A stretch of DNA of 45,353 nt. Source: an uncultured Prevotella sp. (GTDB taxonomy: Bacteria; Bacteroidota; Bacteroidia; Bacteroidales; Bacteroidaceae). Of this stretch, positions 8,901-15,489 are shown in pieces. The translations under genes were made by a program, and so were the position numbers. The DNA lies in contig ONHQ01000025.1 in NCBI GenBank assembly GCA_900317685.1, positions 1 to 45,353 of the forward strand, written 5' to 3'. The notes beneath the pieces are model-generated. The model was given only the letters and a program-made list of their open reading frames with translations, was not told where the DNA came from and ran no database searches. The stretch's first letter is position 1, and each line of letters begins with the position of its first letter.

Positions 8901-8962
8901 TCGACGGTAATGTCTATCCGCGTCCTATCTCCTTTATCTTAGGTCTGAACCTGAATTTCTAA
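5903..8962 (+). CDS. susC: SusC/RagA-family TonB-dependent outer-membrane receptor
   Basis: A 1019-aa protein with a signal peptide (cleavage after AFAQ, residue about 28), a carboxypeptidase-regulatory-like domain (about 30-98), the SusC signature DVVVIGYGVAKKTDLTGSV (about 106-124), a TonB plug with VNVTNAGGTPGAGATIRIRGG, and a 22-strand-type barrel ending in Phe (LGLNLNF). SusC imports malto-oligosaccharides across the outer membrane with SusD as its lid. It is the first gene of the operon, 20 bp ahead of susD, and transcribed from the LacI-operator promoter. The starch substrate is inferred from the adjoining SusE/SusF-type starch-binding proteins and the alpha-amylase. Confidence 0.95.
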   Translation: MKQVKIKLPLRTLALAGGLFLSATAFAQSGAVKGQVKDATGEPVMGATISANGKTVGITDMDGNYSINVAPGTKLTFTYLGMAPQTVAAGDNMVVTLKADEKTLNDVVVIGYGVAKKTDLTGSVTALTPDGKNKGLVVNAQDMIQGKIAGVNVTNAGGTPGAGATIRIRGGASLNASNDPLIVIDGVAMDNNGVKGLANPLSLVNPQDIESFSVLKDASATAIYGSRGSNGVIIITTKKGHGGTKVSYNGSATVSMKRKTLDMMNGDDYRSLIADKFGKESDAYKVLGNANTDWQNEILRTAFSQDHAVTVSGTIGKVLPYRVSGGFTDEQGILKTSDFKRFTGSLNLSPTLLQDHLKLNANVKGMWAKSRYANTDAVWAAVSQDPTQPVYFDSSVSDAANFGGYWEWTGDGATYNNPQYPHGVNTQATKNPLAMLELKNDRAISRDLLLSGDVDYKVHGFEDLHLHASGGIDIAYGNQTTTIDPRSPEAFYYGSYGFDRILKRNFQGSVYALYTHDFKDKAQNHFDIMGGAEESHFWRNQHKRILSYTDAWNGTCSTVYQDNGVDYDGDGVKDPYHYKTENYLVSYFSRANWSLMDRYFLTATFRADGSSRFKDHWGYFPSAAFMWKIKDENKFKEMKWLTDLKLRLGWGQTGQQEGIGDYGYITNYTMNSGAGSYYYVVGNGNLARPNAYNADLTWETTTTYNVGLDWALLDRRLSGSFDWYFRKTTDLLNTVSVPAGANFRNQVTSNIGDMTNTGFEAAIKWIVLDKKDWNWTLDYNFTYNHNKITKLISNDSGYYVPTGGIGSGTGNTCQAHAVGHAASSFYVYQQAYDKDGKAIEGVVVDRNGDGQITPADRYFYHSPNAPVTMGLSSRLEYKNWDFGFTLRSSIGNYVYNDIAARQVNVAQNGLYVQSSFFVNRLYSAVADNFSSSEVYTVLSDRFVQNASFLKMDNVTLGYSFNNLFKGNSYHGIGGRVYATVNNVFTVTNYKGIDPEVFGGIDGNVYPRPISFILGLNLNF

Positions 8963-8982
8963 ATCTATAAAGGGAAACAACA

Positions 8983-10608
8983 ATGAAAAAGTTCATTAAA
9001 TATATCGTTCCTTCAGCGGTGGCCGTACTGTCCATGGGTATGACCTCTTGTGCCGGTGATCTCGACGTGTCACCTATCGATCCCAATACTACCACGTCGG
9101 GCGAGAACTTGGGCGACAACCTGCTGAACAAGTGCTACGCCAATATGGCTGTGGCTGGTCAGGGCGGCGCTAATGGTGATTGCGACATCGACGGTCTCGA
9201 TGGTGGTACCACTGGTTTCGTGCGCCAACTCTTCAATGCTCAATCGCTGACAACCGACGAGGCTGTCTGTGCATGGGGTGATGCTGGTATTTCCAACCTC
9301 AACTTTGGTACTTGTGATGCTTCTCATCCTATGCTGGCTGGTCTCTATTACCGTCTGTATGCCGGTATTGACTACTGCAACCAGTATCTCTCTGCTTATG
9401 GAGGACAGGATGAAGAGAAGACCGCAGAGGCTCGCTTCCTTCGCGCTTACTACTATTCTGTCTTGATGGATGGTTGGGGCAATGTACCTTTTACAACTAC
9501 CATTTCTACAGAAAAGCCGCATCAGATCATGCGTGCTGACCTCTACAAATGGGTGATCAGCGAGCTACGTGACGTGGAGGGTAAGTTGTCAGCTCCCACA
9601 TCTGCTCCTAAGGAGAATGAAAGTGGCTATGGACGCGCAAATAAGTATACCGACCAACTGCTTCTCTCTCGTATCTACTTGAATGCCAAAGTTTATGCTG
9701 GCGTAGAGAAGTACGACTCGGCTGCTTACTATGCTCAGGAGGTCATCACCAAGTCACCTTATAAACTGCATAAGACAGCCAAGACAAGTAACTGGACTGC
9801 CTATCAAGAGCTCTTCATGGGTGACAATGGCCAGAATGGCGCTACCGAGGAGAGTCTGCTCTCTCTTCCGCAGGACGGTATCTCTACAACGTCTTGGGGT
9901 ACTACAATGCTCCTTATGGCTGGCTCCATCGACAAGAACGTCCATATCAAGGATGCCAATACCACTGGTGTTAATCTTGTCATTACTCCATGGGCTGGTA
10001 ACCGTATGAAGAAGGACCTCGTGGAGAAGTGGTTCCCGAAAGACGACGCACCTGAAACCGGAGCTTACGCTATGCCGGCCGCAGCTGGTGATGACCGTGC
10101 CATCTTTGACTCTGAGGGGCGTAAATTGGAGAACACCGCTACAACACAGTTTACTGACGGATATGCTACCGGTAAGTTCAACAATTTCTATACGGACGGC
10201 ACCAGTGGCCATGCTACAGACTTGCCTGACGCTGACTTCTTCCTCTTCCGTATCGCTGAGGCTTATCTCAACTATGCTGAGGCTACAGCACGTGCCAACA
10301 ATGGCTCTCCCACACCGCGGGGTATAGAATATCTCAATGAGCTGCGCGCTCGCGCCCATGCTGCACAGAAGACAAGCTACACGCTCAACGACATCTGTGA
10401 TGAGTGGGCACGCGAATTCTACTTTGAGGGTTACCGCCGTACTACGCTGATTCGTTTCAATCGCTTCGCTGGCAACGTGAACTACAACTGGGCCTGGAAG
10501 GGTGGTGTGCTCAATGGTACTAACATTGACAAGCACTACAACCTCTTCGCTATTCCTGAGCAGGACCGCAACGCCAACAGCAACTTGGAGCAGAATCCTG
10601 GTTATTAA
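8983..10608 (+). CDS. susD: SusD/RagB-family starch-binding lipoprotein
   Basis: A 541-aa protein with a lipoprotein signal ending at Cys23 (SMGMTSCAGDLDV). The acidic residues after the Cys fit a surface-export signal. The mature part has the SusD TPR-type scaffold (EARFLRAYYYSVLMDGWGNVPF) and the C-terminal REFYFEGYRRTTLIRFNRF block typical of the family. SusD covers the SusC barrel and binds glycan at the cell surface. It sits 20 bp after susC and is clearly in the same operon. Confidence 0.95.
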   Translation: MKKFIKYIVPSAVAVLSMGMTSCAGDLDVSPIDPNTTTSGENLGDNLLNKCYANMAVAGQGGANGDCDIDGLDGGTTGFVRQLFNAQSLTTDEAVCAWGDAGISNLNFGTCDASHPMLAGLYYRLYAGIDYCNQYLSAYGGQDEEKTAEARFLRAYYYSVLMDGWGNVPFTTTISTEKPHQIMRADLYKWVISELRDVEGKLSAPTSAPKENESGYGRANKYTDQLLLSRIYLNAKVYAGVEKYDSAAYYAQEVITKSPYKLHKTAKTSNWTAYQELFMGDNGQNGATEESLLSLPQDGISTTSWGTTMLLMAGSIDKNVHIKDANTTGVNLVITPWAGNRMKKDLVEKWFPKDDAPETGAYAMPAAAGDDRAIFDSEGRKLENTATTQFTDGYATGKFNNFYTDGTSGHATDLPDADFFLFRIAEAYLNYAEATARANNGSPTPRGIEYLNELRARAHAAQKTSYTLNDICDEWAREFYFEGYRRTTLIRFNRFAGNVNYNWAWKGGVLNGTNIDKHYNLFAIPEQDRNANSNLEQNPGY

Positions 10609-10622
10609 TCTGAATATCATCT

Positions 10623-10643
10623 GAGAGAGCCTCGCGCTCTCTC
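10623..10643 (+). promoter_or_regulatory. Intercistronic hairpin between susD and susE
   Basis: GAGAGAGC/GCTCTCTC is an 8-bp stem with a 5-nt loop lying 15 nt after the susD stop. It lacks a T-run, so it is more likely a stabiliser or processing site than a full terminator. It ends right at the ATG at 10644, which favours translation of susE from 10668. Confidence 0.5.
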
Positions 10644-10667
10644 ATGAAGTTAACCATTAAGAACAAA

Positions 10668-11861
10668 ATGAAAATGAAACATTATCATATCATTGCAGGC
10701 ATGATGGCGGGACTGGCCATGCTGATGTCGGCTTGTGACAGCGATCTCGATCACAACCCTACGCTGCAGACTCCCACCAAGTTCGTGCTCAATACTCCGG
10801 CATCTGTCAACAGCACGATAGACCTGGACAACTCAAAGACCATCAACCTCACGTGCAGCCAGCCTGACTATGGCTTCCCAGCTAACACGGTCTACACCGT
10901 GGAGGTGGCTACGAAAGCAGACATGAGCGATGCTGTCAAACTGAGCCAGACCTTCAACTCTGCCACCCTCCCTCTGGATGCTGCTGAGTTGGCATCTGCA
11001 CTCACGACGCAGGAGGTGGCCCAGGGCAAGTCCGAGGCCGATTTCCCTATGACGATCCCTGTCTATTTCCGCGCTACAGCTCAGGTGAAGTCTGCTTCTA
11101 CCAATGAGTTGTTGGAAAGCACTAAGATACAGTCAAACATCGTCTCTCTGAAGAACGTATGTCTCAAGTTCGCCCTGCCTCCTGTGACCTGCCCAGATAA
11201 TCTGTATCTTAACGGCAGCTTCTGTAATTGGGATTGGGAGAAGAGCATAACGATGTCCGAGGTTTATGGCACTCGTGACAACGCCAACTCTACCGTTACA
11301 TTCTGGCATTTGGTCTACATTGACGGTAGTGGTATCAAGTTCAATTCTTCTAAGGCCTGGGATGGAAGCGAAGTAGGATACAAGGGTATTACAGTCGACC
11401 CGGCTAGTGATAACGCAGGTACTATCAAGGCTTCTGACGACGGAAACATTAGCTCTTCCGCACCGGGCTGGTATCTGATGATTGTCAAGGCTACTGTCAA
11501 TGGCCGTAACATCGACTACACTGTGACATTCAACAAGCCTAACGTCTACCTTATCGGTGTGGCTGTCGGTGGTTGGGATGAGGCTAATCCTGCCGGACTC
11601 TTCACTGTGCCTTCAACGGCAGACGGTGACTTCGTCTCTCCGTCTTTGCCAGCTCTTCCTGGCGATGACACGGGTTGTATCCGTATTTACTGTAAGGTGC
11701 CGGGCTATGACTGGTGGAAGTCTGAGTTCATCGTTGGCGGTAAGTTTGGCAAGACCATTACCTATCGTGGCAATGGTGGTGACCAGGAGCGTGTGGGCGC
11801 TGCTGCTGGCACAAAGGTCTATCTGAACTTCTCTACCGATACCGGTGATGTGAAAGAGTAA
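10668..11861 (+). CDS. susE: SusE-like starch-binding outer-membrane lipoprotein
   Basis: About 397 aa from the ATG at 10668 (MKMKHYHIIAGMMAGLAML); an in-frame ATG 24 bp upstream sits against a hairpin. The lipoprotein Cys is at about residue 23 (SACDSDLDHNP), followed by acidic residues. An N-terminal Ig-like SusE domain (TPTKFVLNTPASVNSTIDL then SKTINLTCSQPDYGF) is followed by starch-binding-type beta-sandwiches (LYLNGSFCNWDWEKS and VYLIGVAVGGWDEANP), whose Trp-rich loops are typical of glucan contact. It is shorter than SusF. Function: holds starch at the cell surface. Third gene of the operon. Confidence 0.88.
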   Translation: MKMKHYHIIAGMMAGLAMLMSACDSDLDHNPTLQTPTKFVLNTPASVNSTIDLDNSKTINLTCSQPDYGFPANTVYTVEVATKADMSDAVKLSQTFNSATLPLDAAELASALTTQEVAQGKSEADFPMTIPVYFRATAQVKSASTNELLESTKIQSNIVSLKNVCLKFALPPVTCPDNLYLNGSFCNWDWEKSITMSEVYGTRDNANSTVTFWHLVYIDGSGIKFNSSKAWDGSEVGYKGITVDPASDNAGTIKASDDGNISSSAPGWYLMIVKATVNGRNIDYTVTFNKPNVYLIGVAVGGWDEANPAGLFTVPSTADGDFVSPSLPALPGDDTGCIRIYCKVPGYDWWKSEFIVGGKFGKTITYRGNGGDQERVGAAAGTKVYLNFSTDTGDVKE

Positions 11862-11892
11862 GGTCTCCTCCTTTAATCGAATCTTAACAAAC

Positions 11893-11929
11893 GCTCTGAC
11901 AGTGGGGGGTGTCCTCCTCCTGTCAGAGC
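11893..11929 (+). promoter_or_regulatory. Intercistronic hairpin between susE and susF
   Basis: GCTCTGACAG/CTGTCAGAGC is a perfect 10-bp stem with a 17-nt loop, followed by aaaaagaag rather than T-residues. It could protect the upstream mRNA 3' end or reduce read-through into susF. Confidence 0.5.
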
Positions 11930-11952
11930 AAAAAGAAGAAAAACAATAACTT

Positions 11953-13455
11953 ATGAAAAAGCTTTCGTTATATATTACGCTTGCTCTCTCGGCCTTGTTT
12001 ATGGGCTCTTGTAGCGGCGATGATTATGAAAACTGGGCGGATCCGCAGTCTAATCCACAGGAGGATGCCATCACGCTGCCCGGATACAAGGCTGAGGCCG
12101 TCAATCCTGTCAACTTGGCTGACGTGGAGGGTGACTCCGTTGCTATTTTCTCACTCAATCAGGCCACTCTGCCTGAGGGCTACAGTCTCACTAATGCTCG
12201 TGTGGAACTTACTCCCCAAGGCGTTGACGCTGCCACTACATCAACGGTAAGCACCAGTGTAGATGGCAAGGCTGCCAAAGCTGACCTGCAGGCTCTTATC
12301 GAGTCTGCCTATGGCAAGGCTCCTGTTGCACGCACCCTTGCGGGACACGTCTATACTAATGCCATCAAGAATGGTGAGGCTTGCCTCATCGATGCCGGTA
12401 CTGTTAATGTGGTAGTCACACCGGTGGCTCCTAACATCGAGGCTGCTTATTATGTTGTTGGTGGTGCTACTAATGATTGGTCAAAGGCTTTTGCACTCAC
12501 ACAGAAGTTCAACCATAGTACCAACAACGTCTATGACGATCCTGTGTTCACTATTACCATTAAGGCTGCCACAGACAAGGATGGCAATCCTGCTGACACA
12601 TGGTTCGCCATTGCTGGCGAGAAGGTTCTCGACGAGATGGCTGCCGGCAAGTGGAACAATGTGCTTGGTACCTCCAAAGGTAACGGCAACAATGGTCTGG
12701 ATGTCACTGAGAAGATGGATACGCGCGCTAATCTTCAGGCAGTAGACAAGACTTTGGGTGACTGCTCGTTCAAGGTTCCTGCTTCTGCAAATGCGAAGTA
12801 CATCCGCATCGAGATCAACATGATGGACTATACTTATAAGATTACTCCGCTGTCTTTCGAGCCTTTCATCTATGAGACTGGCAATAATACTTCATGGGGA
12901 GACGGCTTGGCACTCTACGGTCCTGCCAGCGATGGCAAGTATTATGGTGCGTTCTACCTGACTTCTGGCTTCAAGTTCCGCTCTAATCTTAAGGATTGGA
13001 ATGGTAACTTGAACCTTGGTCTGGGCGCAGCTGTTGAGGATGCAACTTCTGGTGATCTTTCTAACAGTGGCAGTTCGTCTGACATTAAACCAATCAAGGA
13101 TGGATTCTACAATGTCTATGTAGATGCAGCCAAACTCACTTATAAGTTGACTCCGTTCAGTAGCATTGACATCATTGGTGATGGCCAGCCTGGTGGTTGG
13201 AATAAAGGCACGGTGATGACTTATGACAGCAAGACACGTACTTGGTCGGCTGTTGTAGAGCTGACTGCTGGTAAGAGCATCAAGTTCCGTTCAGACCAGA
13301 GTTGGGACAATGTCAACCTCGGCGGTTCCTTCTCTGCTCTTATACAAGGAAGCAATGACAATATCCCTGTTACGAAGTCTGGCAAGTTTAAGGTTGTCCT
13401 TCACTTGGAGAACCAGGAAGCTAAGATTCCTTATGCAGAGTTGATTGCACAATAG
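11953..13455 (+). CDS. susF: SusF/SusE-family starch-binding outer-membrane lipoprotein
   Basis: A 500-aa lipoprotein with Cys20 (LFMGSCSGDDYEN), where the acidic SGDDYE run fits a surface-export signal. After an N-terminal domain there are repeated starch-binding beta-sandwiches: AAYYVVGGATNDWSKAF (about 160), FIYETGNNTSWGDGLALYG (about 310) and IDIIGDGQPGGWNKGTVMTY (about 410), each with the GxxxxW loop that binds glucan in this family. The C-terminal domain contains SWDNVNLGG, which aligns with the remnant at 14340-14486. It is the last gene of the operon and is followed immediately by a terminator element. Confidence 0.9.
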   Translation: MKKLSLYITLALSALFMGSCSGDDYENWADPQSNPQEDAITLPGYKAEAVNPVNLADVEGDSVAIFSLNQATLPEGYSLTNARVELTPQGVDAATTSTVSTSVDGKAAKADLQALIESAYGKAPVARTLAGHVYTNAIKNGEACLIDAGTVNVVVTPVAPNIEAAYYVVGGATNDWSKAFALTQKFNHSTNNVYDDPVFTITIKAATDKDGNPADTWFAIAGEKVLDEMAAGKWNNVLGTSKGNGNNGLDVTEKMDTRANLQAVDKTLGDCSFKVPASANAKYIRIEINMMDYTYKITPLSFEPFIYETGNNTSWGDGLALYGPASDGKYYGAFYLTSGFKFRSNLKDWNGNLNLGLGAAVEDATSGDLSNSGSSSDIKPIKDGFYNVYVDAAKLTYKLTPFSSIDIIGDGQPGGWNKGTVMTYDSKTRTWSAVVELTAGKSIKFRSDQSWDNVNLGGSFSALIQGSNDNIPVTKSGKFKVVLHLENQEAKIPYAELIAQ

Positions 13456-13456
13456 T

Positions 13457-13525
13457 AAGTTTTTACCGCTTTATCATTATATCATGAAGGGGCAGCTCCT
13501 TTCGGGGGCTGCTCTCTTTTCGTGC
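13457..13525 (+). terminator. sus operon terminator element, copy 1
   Basis: Two bases after the susF stop comes aagtttttaccgctttatca, then a GGGGCAGC...GGCTGCTC hairpin (about 13488-13516) followed by tcttttcg. The whole block of about 70 bp is repeated nearly unchanged at 14484-14556 and, inverted, at 5117-5179. Confidence 0.75.
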
Positions 13526-13550
13526 CCTTTTGTTAAAGATGGCATAATTA

Positions 13551-13581
13551 TTGTATAATTGAAAAATAAGCCTTATCTTTG
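13551..13581 (+). promoter_or_regulatory. Promoter of the small two-gene insertion
   Basis: TTG at 13551-13553, a 20-nt spacer and TATCTTTG at 13574-13581 give a canonical Bacteroidota promoter for the gene pair that follows. Confidence 0.7.
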
Positions 13582-13607
13582 CAAAATATACATTATTAAT
13601 ACAATTT

Positions 13608-13814
13608 ATGATGGGAAAGATAATTCACCAGACAATGACGCGGATAATGACTGATGATGGTCAGCACTTGATTCGTCGAGTCACGAAGGTGTTGATGCCT
13701 AATGGCAGGTATCGCTATCCTGTGGATTATTTCGATGCTTCATCTGATGTGGTTAAGGTGTCGGATAGGGAATTGGATAATCTGCGCATCCCGGGATATA
13801 CAATGCTTGTCTGA
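13608..13814 (+). CDS. Small protein of unknown function (68 aa)
   Basis: A basic, soluble 68-aa product (MMGKIIHQTMTRIMTDDGQHL through RELDNLRIPGYTMLV). I do not recognise a domain. It has its own promoter, 27 nt from box to ATG, and its TGA overlaps the ATG of the next gene (TGATG), so the two are translationally coupled. The start could be 13608 or 13611. A small first gene coupled to a larger second gene resembles toxin-antitoxin layout, but nothing in the residues proves that. Confidence 0.65.
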   Translation: MMGKIIHQTMTRIMTDDGQHLIRRVTKVLMPNGRYRYPVDYFDASSDVVKVSDRELDNLRIPGYTMLV

Positions 13815-14338
13815 TGGCAGAGATGCAAGATGGGTATCCCTTTATCTTTCAGATGATTGATAAATCTGGGACAGATGAACTTTTGATAGAGACTTTGCAA
13901 TATCGTTTTAAATCAACAAAGTCTCATCATACCTATATTGTGCGTGTTGAGAAGTATGTTTCTCACTCCTATTGTCTAAAGTTCTTCGATAAAGCGAATA
14001 TTAATAGTAAGAACAAGTTTAGCTTACGCACTAATACTTTTGAACCAAGAACCATATTCTATACACTTTATCATATTATGCTTGATGTACTGCATAAAGA
14101 TGAAAAAGCCTCTTTCTTCTTTATTGGCGCGGAAGACGAAAAGGATGAACTTGGATTGGCTACAAGACGTTTCAGAGTTTACAGACGCTTTGTTTCTTCC
14201 ACTGTCAGTGACCATCTATTTGAGCATTATCGGCGTAATGACCTGTCACTATATATTTTGGTAAACAAAAAAGCGGTTATGAATCCACATTGTTATGCGG
14301 AACAGATAGCTAAACATGTTATAGAGGCATATCATTAA
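13814..14338 (+). CDS. Hypothetical protein, possibly DUF6169-like (174 aa)
   Basis: A 174-aa protein with no signal peptide or membrane segment. The pattern of an N-terminal beta-rich part (YIVRVEKYVSHSYCLKFFDK), a central helix (TIFYTLYHIMLDVLHKDEKAS) and FFFIGAEDEKDELGLATRRFRVYRRF is reminiscent of small Bacteroidota proteins I associate with DUF6169. I am not certain of that family. It overlaps the upstream 68-aa gene by one base. Its AT-rich codon use contrasts with the flanking sus genes. It sits between the sus terminator and a decayed susF 3' end, which suggests acquisition. Confidence 0.65.
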   Translation: MAEMQDGYPFIFQMIDKSGTDELLIETLQYRFKSTKSHHTYIVRVEKYVSHSYCLKFFDKANINSKNKFSLRTNTFEPRTIFYTLYHIMLDVLHKDEKASFFFIGAEDEKDELGLATRRFRVYRRFVSSTVSDHLFEHYRRNDLSLYILVNKKAVMNPHCYAEQIAKHVIEAYH

Positions 14339-14339
14339 C

Positions 14340-14486
14340 ATCTCTTGGGACATCAACTGGGGTGGCAAGGGCTTGGCTGCTCTGACACAGGTCCGAGACA
14401 ACCTCAAGGTTGAGGCAGGCATTTACGATATCAAGCTCTTCGCTTGGTGCAATGGCAAGGCTTATGCCGAGATGACAAGAAAGAAA
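14340..14486 (+). pseudogene. Remnant of a susF-like 3' end
   Basis: One open frame reads ISWDINWGGKGLAALTQVRD, then NLKVEAGIYDIKLFAWCNGK and AYAEMTRKK. It aligns with the SusF C-terminus (SWDNVNLGG, then DN--V, G-F-V-L). There is no start and the original stop is lost, so the frame runs on into the terminator. It begins directly after the stop of the inserted gene at 14338, marking a junction between cargo and an older susF duplicate. Confidence 0.7.
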
Positions 14487-14515
14487 GTTTTTACCGCTTT
14501 ATCATTATATTATGT

Positions 14516-14546
14516 AGAGGGCAGCTCCTTTCGGGGACTGCCCTCT
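14516..14546 (+). terminator. sus-type terminator element, copy 2
   Basis: AGAGGGCAG/CTGCCCTCT is a 9-bp stem followed by tttcg, within a block (14484-14556) nearly identical to the one after susF. It now ends only the pseudogene. Confidence 0.75.
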
Positions 14547-14612
14547 TTTCGTGAGCTTCGGAGGATAAGGTCGGTTCTTGTCTTTCTTTTTTAGAATAAA
14601 CTTCGGTTTAAG

Positions 14613-14643
14613 TTGCAAGTTTCAAAGATTATGCTTAACTTTG
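14613..14643 (+). promoter_or_regulatory. Promoter of the VapBC-type pair
   Basis: TTG at 14613-14615, 20 nt, then TAACTTTG at 14636-14643. The ATG of the antitoxin at 14667 follows closely, which excludes the upstream alternative start at 14613. Confidence 0.7.
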
Positions 14644-14666
14644 CGAATGTGATAAAATGCTTGATT

Positions 14667-14930
14667 ATGGATATAGCTCTGAATTCTACGGATAATTATT
14701 GGAACCTTCTTAAACATCTTAGTTCTGATGTTAAGTTGGAACTTATAGCTCGTTTGAGCAGATCGTTGCAGAACGATAAGGCTGATAGCAAGAGCGAGAA
14801 CGTCTCTGCTTCTTCTTTCTATGGCGTATGGACAGATTCGGACTTCCCCATGGATGCTGACAGCATGGTTTCTGAGATTAAGAATTCACGGTCTTTTAAT
14901 AAGAGGAATATTGAAGCCTTGTATGATTAA
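14667..14930 (+). CDS. Antitoxin partner of a PIN-domain toxin
   Basis: An 87-aa protein with the helix block NYWNLLKHLSSDVKLELIARLSRSL and a C-terminal SFYGVWTDSDFPMDADSMVSEIKNSRSF. It matches the small antitoxins that commonly precede PIN toxins in Bacteroidota, whose C-terminus wraps the toxin. Its last 8 bases overlap the toxin start, a typical toxin-antitoxin arrangement. It has its own promoter and is AT-rich relative to the sus genes. It would neutralise the PIN RNase and probably autoregulate the operon. Confidence 0.8.
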   Translation: MDIALNSTDNYWNLLKHLSSDVKLELIARLSRSLQNDKADSKSENVSASSFYGVWTDSDFPMDADSMVSEIKNSRSFNKRNIEALYD

Positions 14931-15336
14931 ATATCTCTTGGATACAAATATTTGCGTTTTCCTTCTTCGTGGTAAATATCATGTCGATGAGGTTATCAAT
15001 GAACATGGGTTATCGAACTGTGGTATATCGGAGATAACCCTTGCAGAATTGAAGTATGGTGCTGAGCTAGGACGCCAAAAGGGTATTGGCTATCGAGAGC
15101 AAGCGTTAGATGCTTTTATTGATTCTATTCAAATAATTCCAATTATTGATAGCCTTGATTTATATGCTGAAGAAAAGGCTCGCCTAAGGTTAGCGGGTAC
15201 GCCTGCTAACGATGACTTCGACTTGTTGATTGGTTGTACTGCGGTCCATCATCATTTAGTAATGGTTACTGAAAACACAAAGGACTTTAGAAATATTCGT
15301 AATATTCGATTAGATAATTGGGTTCAGAGAAAATAG
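14923..15336 (+). CDS. VapC-type PIN-domain toxin ribonuclease
   Basis: A 137-aa PIN-domain protein starting MIKYLLDTNICVFLLRG. The acidic metal-binding residues are in place: Asp7 (LLDTN), Glu42 (ITLAELKYG), Asp98/Asp100 (ANDDFDLLIG) and the late TENTKDF motif. VapC enzymes are Mg-dependent RNases, often cutting tRNA. It overlaps the antitoxin by 8 bp. All catalytic residues are intact, so it is probably active. It lies between the sus operon and the amylase gene, and its stop is only 16 bp from the amylase LacI operator. Confidence 0.9.
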   Translation: MIKYLLDTNICVFLLRGKYHVDEVINEHGLSNCGISEITLAELKYGAELGRQKGIGYREQALDAFIDSIQIIPIIDSLDLYAEEKARLRLAGTPANDDFDLLIGCTAVHHHLVMVTENTKDFRNIRNIRLDNWVQRK

Positions 15337-15352
15337 AATATAGTTATTATCA

Positions 15353-15428
15353 TGCAAACGTTTACATGTTAAATCGCTTCTTGACGTAAATCAATGCAAT
15401 GCAAGTTGCACAGAATATCGTAACTTTG
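15353..15428 (+). promoter_or_regulatory. Alpha-amylase promoter with LacI-type operator
   Basis: The imperfect palindrome TGCAAACGTTTACA (15353-15366) starts 68 bp before the -7 box TAACTTTG (15421-15428). No TTG is found at the -33 position. The offset equals that at susC and at the regulator gene. Confidence 0.8.
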
Positions 15429-15489
15429 CCATATCTATTATTATATGAAGCAAGCATTACATAAGAAATACGGTAAATACAGATTTAAT

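Noticed and set aside
14373-14594. 73-aa ORF as an independent gene
   Set aside because: It is the in-frame part of the susF-like relic running into the terminator, without its own start signal.
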